Of a stretch of 64,000 nucleotides of DNA, positions 17,857 to 26,414 are shown piece by piece. The DNA lies in NCBI RefSeq assembly GCF_000014045.1, contig NC_008209.1, forward strand, positions 2,813,001 through 2,877,000, given 5' to 3'. The stretch's first letter is position 1. Every line of letters starts with the position of its first letter. The notes below the pieces were generated by a model. The model was not told the origin of the DNA and ran no database searches. It saw nothing but the letters and a program-made list of their open reading frames with translations. A program made the position numbers and the translations under genes. The DNA is from Roseobacter denitrificans OCh 114. GTDB lineage: Bacteria > Pseudomonadota > Alphaproteobacteria > Rhodobacterales > Rhodobacteraceae.

Positions 17857-18540
17857 TCAGGACAGATGGTCCGTGAGTGAGACCGAAAGCGATGAGACAC
17901 GAGAGGATAGGGTTTTCACCTCGTCCGCAATTACCGTGAACCCCTTGCCGGCATCCCCGGCACGCGCCGCTTCGATGGATGCATTGGTGGCAACCATATT
18001 GATCACTCGCCCGATTTTCCCGATTTCCAGCGCGATTTTGTTTGTCTTTTCCAACGCTCTCGATTTATCGGCTTCTGTCAGTTCAAGAAAGAAACCGGCC
18101 AGTTCACTGGTCAGTTTGTTGAGGCCCTTCGCCACCCGCGTACAACACAAATCATACATGTCCGGTGACGGGTTGAACCCGCGAATACCATCTGTTTCAC
18201 ACGGCGTGCACCGCTCAAGCATACGCGACAGTTCGGCGAGGTCCCTCGTCACATGTTTGACCCGTTCCGATAACTGTCCCGGCAACTCGATCTGCAGCGG
18301 CTGGAGGTGGTCAACCTCCATCCTTCCGAGGCTTTGATGGGCCTTTTTCACATCGCTGAGCGCCTGCATCAACTCCTCGGGCGCCACCACCTGCGCATCC
18401 GTCGTATCACCCTGCATGTGGAAGACGAGCACCTGCATCGCGGCCACGCGCGCGGCAGCGACACTGTCGCGGATTTCATGCAGCGATTTTTCCAGCGATA
18501 CAGATTCGTCTGCGTTAAATTGAGCGGTAACCGCGTTCAT
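17857..18540 (-). CDS. Soluble chemoreceptor-like protein with truncated signalling domain
   Basis: A 227-residue helical protein with no signal peptide or membrane segment. Residues 177-215 (around NMVATNASIEAARAGDAGKG and FTVIADEVKTLS) closely match the hairpin tip of methyl-accepting chemotaxis proteins, the part that contacts CheA and CheW. The protein ends 12 residues later, so the returning helix of the hairpin is almost absent. The N-terminal 110 residues are unrecognised. Four cysteines are clustered at 111, 114 (CTPC) and 132-133 (DLCC), which could bind a metal or Fe-S cluster or act as redox switches. No che genes are nearby. Possibly a cytoplasmic sensor that engages the chemotaxis array, or a protein that reuses the tip for dimerisation. 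Confidence 0.75.
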   Translation of the reverse strand: MNAVTAQFNADESVSLEKSLHEIRDSVAAARVAAMQVLVFHMQGDTTDAQVVAPEELMQALSDVKKAHQSLGRMEVDHLQPLQIELPGQLSERVKHVTRDLAELSRMLERCTPCETDGIRGFNPSPDMYDLCCTRVAKGLNKLTSELAGFFLELTEADKSRALEKTNKIALEIGKIGRVINMVATNASIEAARAGDAGKGFTVIADEVKTLSSRVSSLSVSLTDHLS

Positions 18541-18665
18541 CTGCTCTCTCCCGATGCAATTATACGCGCCTGTGTAAAGGCATTTGGTTTAAGCACAGGT
18601 TAATCCCCGCTGAAATCCAGCATCGCGGGGAGAACTTCGCGGATAAAAAATAATGTCAGTATAAG

Positions 18666-19790
18666 CTAAATTGGTTCGATATCGCCCAAAGCACGCTCAG
18701 CCATGAAACCGCTGGTCCATTGATCAAATGTACCTTGCGCGATCGCAGACCGCATGCCCGCCATAAGCTCCTGATAATAATGCAGGTTATGCCATGTCAA
18801 AAGCATTGAACTGATGATTTCCTGCGACCGGAACACATGATGCAGATAGGCGCGGCTATAGCTGCGGCACGCGGGGCAGCTGCACTGCTCATCCAGCGGC
18901 CTTGGATCATCCGCATGGCGCGCATTCTTGATGTTCACAACACCGCGACGGGTGAAGACCTGCCCTGTGCGCCCGGAGCGGCTGGGCAGAACACAATCCA
19001 TCATATCAATGCCACGCGCCACGGCCCCGACAATGTCATCCGGTTTGCCCACCCCCATCAGGTATCGCGGCTTGTCGCGGGGCAACTGTTCCGGCGCATA
19101 GTCCAGACAGCCAAACATCGCCGCCTGGCCCTCGCCAACCGCAAGCCCGCCCACGGCGTAGCCATCAAATTCAATCTCGCGCAGGGCTGCCGCACTTTCT
19201 GCGCGCAGGTCTTCTTCCAGCCCTCCCTGCTGAATACCGAAAAGCGCGTGGCCAGGCCGGTCACCAAAAGCGTCCTTGGACCGCGCTGCCCACCGCATCG
19301 ACAATTGCATGCTCTTTTCGATGGCCGCGCGATCAGCAGGCAGTGCGGGACACTCGTCAAAACACATGACGATGTCAGAGCCGAGCAGGCGCTGGATTTC
19401 CATGGATCGCTCGGGCGTCAGCATGTGCCGTGATCCGTCGATATGACTTTTGAAACTCACGCCCTCTTCGGTCAGCTTGCGCAACGCGGCGAGGCTCATG
19501 ACCTGAAACCCGCCCGAATCCGTCAGGATCGGGCCGTCCCAGTCCATGAACCTGTGCAAACCGCCAAGCCGGTCGATGCGCTCCGCCGTCGGGCGCAGCA
19601 TCAAATGGTAGGTATTTCCCAGCAGGATATCAGCACCGGTCTGGCGCACCGACGCCGGCAGCATTGCCTTGACGGTCGCGGCGGTGCCCACGGGCATGAA
19701 GGCCGGCGTGCGAATGTCGCCCCGCGGCGTCGAAATCACGCCTGTGCGCGCGCGGCCATCCGTGGCCTGTAGGTCAAAACTGAATCTCAT
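18666..19790 (-). CDS. tgt: Queuine tRNA-ribosyltransferase
   Basis: A 374-residue tRNA-guanine transglycosylase, which swaps guanine 34 of GUN-anticodon tRNAs for the queuosine precursor. Visible motifs are [11 protein letters not shown] near residue 90, the nucleophile segment [15 protein letters not shown] near 265 and the zinc site CSCPAC with a downstream His near 305. The ATG at 19790 gives the family start [12 protein letters not shown]; the longer frame adds 20 residues without homology. queA, the next enzyme of the pathway, is 43 kb away at 62541-63596, so the pair is not clustered as it is in many bacteria. Confidence 0.96.
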   Translation of the reverse strand: MRFSFDLQATDGRARTGVISTPRGDIRTPAFMPVGTAATVKAMLPASVRQTGADILLGNTYHLMLRPTAERIDRLGGLHRFMDWDGPILTDSGGFQVMSLAALRKLTEEGVSFKSHIDGSRHMLTPERSMEIQRLLGSDIVMCFDECPALPADRAAIEKSMQLSMRWAARSKDAFGDRPGHALFGIQQGGLEEDLRAESAAALREIEFDGYAVGGLAVGEGQAAMFGCLDYAPEQLPRDKPRYLMGVGKPDDIVGAVARGIDMMDCVLPSRSGRTGQVFTRRGVVNIKNARHADDPRPLDEQCSCPACRSYSRAYLHHVFRSQEIISSMLLTWHNLHYYQELMAGMRSAIAQGTFDQWTSGFMAERALGDIEPI

Positions 19791-19886
19791 CCGGTCCGTT
19801 TGCCGCAAATTTCCCTTCGTTCCAAGCCCTTGATTAATGGCTGCACCCATTCCACAGTCGCCTTATAAAAAGCCAAAGGTCAGACC

Positions 19887-21395
19887 GTGACAGATCAGGA
19901 TCACCTCGACCGCATCAACGCGCTTACGGCCAACGCGCGCACCACCTGGTTTGCGCTGCTTGCAGCCCTCGCCTTTGTGGGCATTACGCTGATGGGCGTC
20001 AAACACATCGACTTTTACGGTGCCGACCGCGCCACCGCCTTGCCGGTGGTCAATGTCGAAGTGCCCACACGCTTTTTCTTTGTCGCAGCCCCCATTCTGG
20101 TGACCGCCATCTATGGCTACTTCCACCTCTACCTGATCCGCCTCTGGGACGCGCTGGGGGCTGCCCCTGCCCGGCTCAACGGTATTCGCCTTGGCGATGC
20201 CATCACGCCTTGGCTGGTCAGCGACGCCGCCTTGCATTTCCGCTGTCGGCTGCGGCGGGACAACGCCGCGACCCCCAGAGCACTTGAAGGCGGTGCGATG
20301 CTGCTGAACTTCCTGCTCGCATGGGGGTTCGGTTTGATCATCCTCTTTTTCACCTGGCAACTCTCCATGCCCGCGCGCAGTTTTTGGATGACGGGCATCG
20401 CGGCGGCAGCCTTCGGCGTGTCGATCATCGCGGGCGCCTCAAGCATGGCCATGATGGCGCGCCGCATGCGCAAACCACCCGACGCAGACCCACCAACCCT
20501 ATGGGCCACTTGGGTTCAGGCGTTCGGGCTGGCGATCGGCGTCGCAGCGCTGCTGTGGTTCAGCCACCAGAAAACACAAGGATCGTCAGATCACCTTGCA
20601 CCCCTGAATTTGCTGGGTGAGGAAATCGTCGAACGCCCGGCGGGATGGCTGTCCTATGACGATGCGCGCGCTGAATTTCGCGCCATGTGGTGTCGTCGGG
20701 AATCCGTCGGGAACTGCAGTGATCTGGGGCCGCGCGAGGCTGAGTTTGCCGCCGAGTTTGACCGCCGTCGCGGGTCAGAGATCGCGGACCTGCGGCGCGC
20801 TGGCTGGATACGGTTCAATACAACCGGCCTCAATCTCAGAAGAGCGGAACTGAGCTACAGCTTTCTGGTGGGCGCGCACCTATGGCAGGCAAATCTGCAG
20901 GAGGCTTCTCTCCTTTGGTCAGATCTGGAGCGCGCGTATCTGGCCGAGGCCAATTTTGCGGGCGCCGATATGAGATATATGCAGCTTTACGGCGCGAATC
21001 TGAGTTTTTCCCAAATGGCCAGCGGTGCCAACCCGCTGTCCGGCAGCCTGTTTGGCACTGATCTCAGAAGTACCGCAAACCACGGAGGCATGCTCAGGTC
21101 CGTTGACATGCGGGGCGTGCTGTTCAATGCGGCGACAGATTTCAGGAATAGTTTTCTGGATGGCAGCGTTCTTGTGACACAAGAGTTCCGCACCCATATG
21201 GGCGATCCGTGTCAATGGGTGAAAGGTCGGTTGGATGACCTTGAATTCTATGGCCGCTGGCGTGGCTGGATAGAGGCAATGCCGGAATGGATGATAAAGG
21301 TGCAATGGGATGAGATTGCCCCCGACGCCTTCAGGGACATTACCGCGATTGCGCCCCCCGAGGGCTGCGAATGGCAATACGAAACTTCGGAATAA
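19887..21395 (+). CDS. Membrane protein with C-terminal pentapeptide repeats
   Basis: A 502-residue protein starting at GTG with AAAGG ahead of it. The first 235 residues contain about five membrane segments (WFALLAALAFVGITLMG, FFVAAPILVTAIYGY, LLNFLLAWGFGLIILFF, AAAFGVSIIAGASS, AFGLAIGVAALLWF). A soluble part follows with pentapeptide repeats from about residue 315 (A(D/N)LXX pattern: GLNLRRAELSYS, ANLQEASLLWSDLERAYLAE, ANFAGADMRY), about 100 residues long. Such repeats fold into a right-handed beta-helix. Function unknown. It is divergent from tgt and monocistronic. Confidence 0.8.
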   Translation: MTDQDHLDRINALTANARTTWFALLAALAFVGITLMGVKHIDFYGADRATALPVVNVEVPTRFFFVAAPILVTAIYGYFHLYLIRLWDALGAAPARLNGIRLGDAITPWLVSDAALHFRCRLRRDNAATPRALEGGAMLLNFLLAWGFGLIILFFTWQLSMPARSFWMTGIAAAAFGVSIIAGASSMAMMARRMRKPPDADPPTLWATWVQAFGLAIGVAALLWFSHQKTQGSSDHLAPLNLLGEEIVERPAGWLSYDDARAEFRAMWCRRESVGNCSDLGPREAEFAAEFDRRRGSEIADLRRAGWIRFNTTGLNLRRAELSYSFLVGAHLWQANLQEASLLWSDLERAYLAEANFAGADMRYMQLYGANLSFSQMASGANPLSGSLFGTDLRSTANHGGMLRSVDMRGVLFNAATDFRNSFLDGSVLVTQEFRTHMGDPCQWVKGRLDDLEFYGRWRGWIEAMPEWMIKVQWDEIAPDAFRDITAIAPPEGCEWQYETSE

Positions 21396-21485
21396 TCAGC
21401 AGCGGCGTTAAAAAATATTTCAATTCTTGCATTTAACTCCGGCGATGCGCACATCTGAGGAGCGTTTTAAAAAAGGACAGCCGGC

Positions 21486-22382
21486 ATGGATATCGAAACC
21501 CTGATCGTTGATCTTCTATCCGGCAATATTGTCTTGCTTTTGCTGGCAGCACTTCTGATCACGGTTGTGTTCAAGGGCGTCAAGATCGTTCCGCAGTCCG
21601 AACAATATGTGGTCGAGCGGTTTGGCAGGCTGCGGGCCGTGCTCGGGCCGGGTATCAACCTGATCGTCCCTTTCATCGACCGGGTTGCGCATGAGATTTC
21701 CATTCTTGAACGGCAATTACCCAATGCCAGCCAGGATGCGATTACCAAGGATAACGTGCTTTTGCAGGTGGAAACCTCTGTCTTTTATCGCATTACCGAA
21801 CCTGAACGCACGGTCTACCGCATCCGGGATGTGGACGGCGCAATCGCGACAACCGTGGCCGGTATTGTCCGCGCAGAGATTGGCAAGATGGATCTCGATG
21901 ACGTGCAGGCCAATCGCGCCCAGCTGATCACCACGATCAAGGCACTTGTGGAGGATTCCGTGAACGACTGGGGCATTCAGGTCACCCGCGCTGAAATCCT
22001 TGATGTGAACCTCGATCAGGCAACCCGGGACGCGATGCTGCAACAGCTGAACGCCGAACGGGCACGACGCGCACAGGTCACCGAGGCCGAAGGTTCAAAA
22101 CGCGCCGTTGAATTGGCCGCAGATGCCGAACTCTACGCATCTGAACAAACCGCAAAAGCGCGCAGAATCCTCGCGGATGCCGAAGCCTATGCAACGCAGG
22201 TCGTGGCGGATGCGATCAACGAAAATGGACTTGAAGCGGCGCAATATCAGATCGCGTTGAAACAGGTGGAATCCCTGACCGCGCTGGGGTCAGGCTCCGG
22301 AAAGCAGACCATAGTGGTGCCTGCGCAGGCGATTGAAGCCTTTGGAGATGCGTTCAAACTGCTCAAGGGGCGCGGCGCGTGA
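21486..22382 (+). CDS. SPFH/Band 7 family protein (stomatin/QmcA-like)
   Basis: A 298-residue membrane-anchored protein. One N-terminal helix (IVLLLLAALLITVVFKGV) is followed by the Band 7 domain (VPQSEQYVVERFGR, LGPGINLIVPFIDR) and an alanine- and glutamate-rich coiled coil (ARRAQVTEAEGSKRA, ARRILADAEAYATQV). Proteins of this group form large ring assemblies in the membrane and are usually encoded with an NfeD partner; here the nfeD gene overlaps the stop by 4 bp. Likely role in membrane microdomain organisation or quality control. Confidence 0.92.
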   Translation: MDIETLIVDLLSGNIVLLLLAALLITVVFKGVKIVPQSEQYVVERFGRLRAVLGPGINLIVPFIDRVAHEISILERQLPNASQDAITKDNVLLQVETSVFYRITEPERTVYRIRDVDGAIATTVAGIVRAEIGKMDLDDVQANRAQLITTIKALVEDSVNDWGIQVTRAEILDVNLDQATRDAMLQQLNAERARRAQVTEAEGSKRAVELAADAELYASEQTAKARRILADAEAYATQVVADAINENGLEAAQYQIALKQVESLTALGSGSGKQTIVVPAQAIEAFGDAFKLLKGRGA

Positions 22383-22654
22383 TCGGTGCCTTGGGTATGT
22401 GGTGGGTCTGGCTGGCTGCGGCCTTGGTCTTGGGTCTGGCTGAAGTGCTACTGCCCGGGTTCATCTTCCTCGGCTTTGCCATCGCGGCCGTGTTCATGTC
22501 TGCTCTGGTTCTGATTGCACCCGAGCTTGGGGCGCCCGCTGTGCTTGCGGTCTATGCGGGCAGCGCATTGCTCTGCTGGATTGGCCTGCGCGTGGTGTTC
22601 AAAAAACAATCCAGCGGGGCGCGCATCGTCACCAGGGATATCAACGACAATTAA
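22379..22654 (+). CDS. NfeD-like short membrane protein
   Basis: A 91-residue protein with two or three tightly packed hydrophobic segments (WWVWLAAALVLGLAEVLLPG, FLGFAIAAVFMSALVLI, LAVYAGSALLCWIGLRVVF). It starts at GTG overlapping the SPFH gene in a GTGA arrangement. It is the short form of NfeD without the C-terminal OB-fold domain. NfeD proteins work with SPFH partners in the membrane; the tight coupling supports a complex. Confidence 0.82.
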   Translation: MIGALGMWWVWLAAALVLGLAEVLLPGFIFLGFAIAAVFMSALVLIAPELGAPAVLAVYAGSALLCWIGLRVVFKKQSSGARIVTRDINDN

Positions 22655-22731
22655 TCTCAGCGCCTTTCGGTTGAGGTCAGGGCAACCACCTGCTACCCAA
22701 AGGGTCATTTTTGCGGTTTGGGGGACTGGCG

Positions 22732-24111
22732 ATGGAAAAGCTCACGTTCGGATGGGAGGAATGGGTATCTCTGCCCGACCTCGGCTTGCCCGCAATCAAG
22801 GCCAAGGTGGACACAGGCGCGCGCACCTCGGCGCTGCATGCCCATGACATCGAAGTCTTCGGCCCAGCCAAAACGCCAAAAGTGCGCTTCAACGTGCATC
22901 CGGTGTCGGGTCGTGATGATATTTCCATCACCTGCTCGGCGCCACTTGTGGACCGCAGGGAGGTTACCTCCTCAAATGGCGAGGCCGAACAGCGGTTCGT
23001 GATCTCTTCGGAATTGCATGTTGGCGGACAGAACTGGCCAATCGAGATTACGCTCACAAACCGCGCCTCGATGAATTCGCGCATGCTGCTGGGGCGACAG
23101 GCGCTCAGCGATCACATCTCGATCTCGCCGACGGAACGTCATCTGCAACCCGAACTCAGTTATGAGGACTATCACAGCGCATCGCTGAAAAAGGGCGCAC
23201 CCAAACGCGCGCTGCGCATCGCGGTTCTCAGCCGGGAGGATAACTACTCCACGCGGCGCCTTGTCGAGGTGGGAGAAGCCCGCGGTCACGTGGTTGAAGT
23301 CATCGACACAACCCGTTGTTATATGGCGATTAATACCATGGCGCCAGAAGTGCATTATGACGGGAAACGCCTGCCGCGCTATGATGCGGTCATTCCCCGC
23401 ATCGGGGCTTCGATCACGCCCTATGGCACCGCGGTGATCCGCCAGTTCGAAGCAATTGGGACCTATTGCGTGAACGGTTCCGCCGGGATCACCGCCAGCC
23501 GGGACAAACTGCACGCCCATCAGGTGCTGGCCACAAAACGGATCGGCATGCCATCGACGGCCTTTGCCGCCTCACCCAAGGACACATCGAACCTGATGGC
23601 ATTGGTCGGCACCGCACCGCTGATTGTCAAATTGCTCGAAAGCACGCAAGGCAAAGGCGTGGTTCTGGCCGAGACAAAAAAAGCAGCCGAGTCCGTCATA
23701 GATGCATTCCGGGGTCTCAAGGCCAATTTTCTGGTGCAGGATTTCGTCAAGGAAGCAGCCGGAGAGGACATCCGCTGCCTTGTGATCGCCGGCAAGGTCG
23801 TTGCGGCCATGAAGCGCACCGGGGCGGAGGGGGATTTTCGTTCCAACCTGCATCGGGGCGGATCGGCGAAAGTCGTGCGCATCACCAAGCAGGAGCGCGA
23901 CACCGCCGTGCGCGCCGCCCGTGCCTTTGGACTCGGCAAGGCCGGTGTGGATTTGCTGCGCGCCACCGCAGGCCCCAAGGTGCTTGAGGTCAACTCCTCC
24001 CCCGGTTTTGAGGGCATCGAAAAAGCGACTGGCAAAGATATTGTGGGCAAGCTCTATGATGAGATCGAAACCCGCGTGCGCCCGCAGCCTGCGCGCAAGC
24101 GGAGATCCTGA
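22732..24111 (+). CDS. rimK: RimB-RimK fusion: retropepsin-like domain plus ATP-grasp glutamate ligase
   Basis: A 459-residue two-domain protein. Residues 1 to about 150 match the RimB family (pfam05618, called ATP-dependent zinc protease but retropepsin-like): [20 protein letters not shown] then [12 protein letters not shown] with the catalytic-type Asp at 27. Residues about 165-455 are a RimK ATP-grasp ligase ([42 protein letters not shown]), which adds glutamates to the C-terminus of ribosomal protein S6. The ATG at 22732 has a GGGGGA site; an upstream TTG was rejected. In pseudomonads RimA, RimB and RimK are separate proteins that control S6 glutamylation, so the fusion joins the modifying and regulating parts. 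Confidence 0.88.
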   Translation: MEKLTFGWEEWVSLPDLGLPAIKAKVDTGARTSALHAHDIEVFGPAKTPKVRFNVHPVSGRDDISITCSAPLVDRREVTSSNGEAEQRFVISSELHVGGQNWPIEITLTNRASMNSRMLLGRQALSDHISISPTERHLQPELSYEDYHSASLKKGAPKRALRIAVLSREDNYSTRRLVEVGEARGHVVEVIDTTRCYMAINTMAPEVHYDGKRLPRYDAVIPRIGASITPYGTAVIRQFEAIGTYCVNGSAGITASRDKLHAHQVLATKRIGMPSTAFAASPKDTSNLMALVGTAPLIVKLLESTQGKGVVLAETKKAAESVIDAFRGLKANFLVQDFVKEAAGEDIRCLVIAGKVVAAMKRTGAEGDFRSNLHRGGSAKVVRITKQERDTAVRAARAFGLGKAGVDLLRATAGPKVLEVNSSPGFEGIEKATGKDIVGKLYDEIETRVRPQPARKRRS

Positions 24112-24197
24112 ACTGGCACAAAGGCCGGCGCGCAGCCTCTTTACGGCTCCACCGACAATCCCTATATAAATGATCAGGAACAAAATCGAGGCCTGAG

Positions 24198-24560
24198 ATG
24201 AACAACGTACCAGAACCGCTCGAGGGAGCGCCCCTGATTGCGCCGTCAACGACCGATCATCCGTTGTACGAGCAGGTGGTCGAAGCGTGCCGGTCGGTTT
24301 ATGACCCGGAGATTCCGGTGAACATCTATGAGCTTGGATTGATCTACACCATTGACATCAGCCCTGAGAATGCCGTTGCGATCAAGATGTCCCTGACTGC
24401 TCCGGGCTGCCCGGTTGCAGGCGAAATGCCCGGATGGGTGGCCGACGCGGTGGAACCTATTCCCGGGGTCAAACAGGTCGACGTCGAACTGGTCTGGGAA
24501 CCCCCATGGGGCATGGACATGATGTCTGACGAGGCGCGCCTCGAACTCGGGTTCATGTAG
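24198..24560 (+). CDS. SufT-like Fe-S assembly protein (MIP18/DUF59 family)
   Basis: A 120-residue protein with the DUF59 signature YDPEIPVNIYELGLIY (about residues 34-49) and the conserved Cys in APGCP (about residue 74), closing with VWEPPWGMDMMS. The family helps mature Fe-S proteins and is usually found with the suf genes. Here two downstream genes separate it from no suf core genes, but a HesB/IscA-like carrier is encoded 600 bp further on the same strand. Confidence 0.9.
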   Translation: MNNVPEPLEGAPLIAPSTTDHPLYEQVVEACRSVYDPEIPVNIYELGLIYTIDISPENAVAIKMSLTAPGCPVAGEMPGWVADAVEPIPGVKQVDVELVWEPPWGMDMMSDEARLELGFM

Positions 24561-24571
24561 ACCGCATCACC

Positions 24572-25138
24572 ATGACATGTGAAAAGGACAAGATGATTGC
24601 CGGTGCGCTTTACCAGCTCGGAGATCCGCAACTCGTGCGCGACCGGGCGCGCAATCAGGAATTGCAACGCCGATATAACGCCACGATCGTGTCCGATCAG
24701 GACCTGCGCACGACCGTTCTCGACGAATGGCTCGGCAGTCGCGGCACAGGTTGCGCATTGCGCACGCCCTTTTATGCGGATTACGGGTATAACATCCATC
24801 TGGGCGACAATGTGTTCTTCAACTACGGCTGTGTCGTTCTGGATGTCTGCGAGGTACATATCGGAGACATGGCGCAGATCGGCCCCTATGTGCAGATCCT
24901 GACGGCGGATCACCCGAGGGATGCGGCCAGTCGCGATGCGGGTCTTGAGTTCGGGCGGGCGATCAGCATCGGTCGAAATGTCTGGATCGGCGGCGGTGCG
25001 TTGATCCTGCCCGGCGTTCAAATCGCAGATGATGCGATAATTGGTGCCGGTGCGGTTGTGACGCGCGATGTTGCCCAGGGTGTCACGGTTGCGGGAAATC
25101 CCGCGCGACCGCTTGTTCCACAGGCATCAAGTCATTAG
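24572..25138 (+). CDS. Sugar O-acetyltransferase, maltose acetyltransferase (Maa/NodL) type
   Basis: A 188-residue left-handed beta-helix acyltransferase. The N-terminal helical part (MIAGALYQLGDPQLVRDR) resembles Maa, followed by hexapeptide repeats (GDNVFFNYGCVVLDVCEVHIG, VWIGGGALILPGVQI, IIGAGAVVTRDV) and the catalytic His in ILTADHP. It transfers acetyl from acetyl-CoA to a sugar hydroxyl. The ATG at 24572 agrees with the family length, although the ATG at 24593 has a better ribosome binding site (AAAAGGA). It sits between two Fe-S genes without clear functional link. Confidence 0.88.
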   Translation: MTCEKDKMIAGALYQLGDPQLVRDRARNQELQRRYNATIVSDQDLRTTVLDEWLGSRGTGCALRTPFYADYGYNIHLGDNVFFNYGCVVLDVCEVHIGDMAQIGPYVQILTADHPRDAASRDAGLEFGRAISIGRNVWIGGGALILPGVQIADDAIIGAGAVVTRDVAQGVTVAGNPARPLVPQASSH

Positions 25139-25161
25139 ATTAAAGGCAAAGGAGTCGTCCC

Positions 25162-25506
25162 ATGTTTGGTATTCCCGGCAAACCCCCGGTCACACTGACA
25201 CCGAAAGCCTGCGCCCAGGTTGCAAAGCTCATGGCATCCGCAGGCCACGCAGGCTTGCGCATCGGCATCAAGAAGGGCGGCTGTGCGGGCATGGAATACA
25301 CGATGGAATACGTCGAAGACGCCGATCCCAATGACGAGGTGGTCGAGCAGGACGGCGCGCGTGTCATGATTGCCCCGATGGCGCAGATGTTCCTCTTCGG
25401 CACTGAAATCGACTACGAAACCAGTCTTCTGGAATCCGGCTTTAAGTTCAGAAACCCGAACGTGACCGAAGCATGCGGTTGCGGTGAATCCATCAAATTC
25501 GGCTAA
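25162..25506 (+). CDS. HesB/IscA-type Fe-S cluster carrier
   Basis: A 114-residue A-type carrier with the three conserved cysteines: one in KKGGCAGMEY (about residue 40) and two in ACGCGES near the C-terminus (about 105 and 107). These bind a [2Fe-2S] or [4Fe-4S] cluster for transfer to apo-proteins. AAAGGAG precedes the ATG. It may be SufA; with the SufT-like gene nearby it is probably part of the Suf-linked network. Confidence 0.92.
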   Translation: MFGIPGKPPVTLTPKACAQVAKLMASAGHAGLRIGIKKGGCAGMEYTMEYVEDADPNDEVVEQDGARVMIAPMAQMFLFGTEIDYETSLLESGFKFRNPNVTEACGCGESIKFG

Positions 25507-25630
25507 CGCGCTGTCCTTATCGCGCAAGGCGGGCAGTTGCAGGATCAGCTAGGCAACACGACGGCACAACAGCATTTGCACCGTTGCACGGCGGCTGTTA
25601 GCAAGAAGCATCACACAGCAGGAGAACAAG

Positions 25631-26377
25631 ATGCAGCGTAAACTCGCGGCGGGAAACTGGAAAATGAACGGCACCGTCGCGGACCTGTCCATGATTGACA
25701 GCCTGAACAGCGCGCATCCAAATCCCGGCTGTGAAATTCTGCTCTGCCCCCCTGCGCATCTGTTGTCGCAAGCGGTCGCGCAAGCCCGCACAGGACCCGT
25801 CCGGATTGGTGCGCAGAATTGCCATTCTGCTGACACCGGCGCTTACACGGGCGATATCTCGGCCCCCATGCTTGCGGACGTCGGCGCAAGCCATGTCATC
25901 GTCGGCCACTCCGAGCGCCGCGAAGGATATGGCGAAACCGATGCAGATGTGAAGGACAAGGCTGCAGCCGCGCAAGCAGCGGGTCTGACCCCGATCCTAT
26001 GCATCGGCGAAAGCCTTGAGCAGCGCGAGGCAGGCGCTGCGCTGGACGTCATACGGGCGCAACTGGCAGGTTCAGTACCCGGCAACAACACCGCCGAGAC
26101 GCTCGTCGTCGCCTATGAACCCATATGGGCGATCGGCACCGGCAAAATCCCGACCATGGAAGAGATCGCACAGGTACACGCGGTCCTGCGTGCAGATCTG
26201 ATCGACGCACTGGGGACAACCGGTGCCACGGTTCCCCTGCTCTATGGCGGGTCCGTCAAACCGGGCAATGCGGCCGGAATTTTCGCGCTGGATCATGTGA
26301 ACGGGGCGCTCGTAGGGGGCGCGAGCCTGACCGCGCAGGATTTCTCTCCCATCATCGAAGCACTGTCCGACAGTTGA
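25631..26377 (+). CDS. tpiA: Triosephosphate isomerase
   Basis: A 248-residue TIM of normal length. The active-site residues are visible: Lys in AGNWKMNG (residue 11), His in IVGHSERR (about 93) and Glu in the PROSITE-type motif AYEPIWAIGTGK (about 162), then YGGSVKPGNA for phosphate binding. It interconverts dihydroxyacetone phosphate and glyceraldehyde 3-phosphate. AGGAGAACAAG gives a strong ribosome binding site. It is not linked to gap (22 kb away). The P450 gene follows 37 bp after its stop and could be cotranscribed. Confidence 0.96.
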   Translation: MQRKLAAGNWKMNGTVADLSMIDSLNSAHPNPGCEILLCPPAHLLSQAVAQARTGPVRIGAQNCHSADTGAYTGDISAPMLADVGASHVIVGHSERREGYGETDADVKDKAAAAQAAGLTPILCIGESLEQREAGAALDVIRAQLAGSVPGNNTAETLVVAYEPIWAIGTGKIPTMEEIAQVHAVLRADLIDALGTTGATVPLLYGGSVKPGNAAGIFALDHVNGALVGGASLTAQDFSPIIEALSDS

Positions 26378-26414
26378 TGGCGCGGCATGTATGGGCGCCA
26401 ACGCCCTGTGATAC

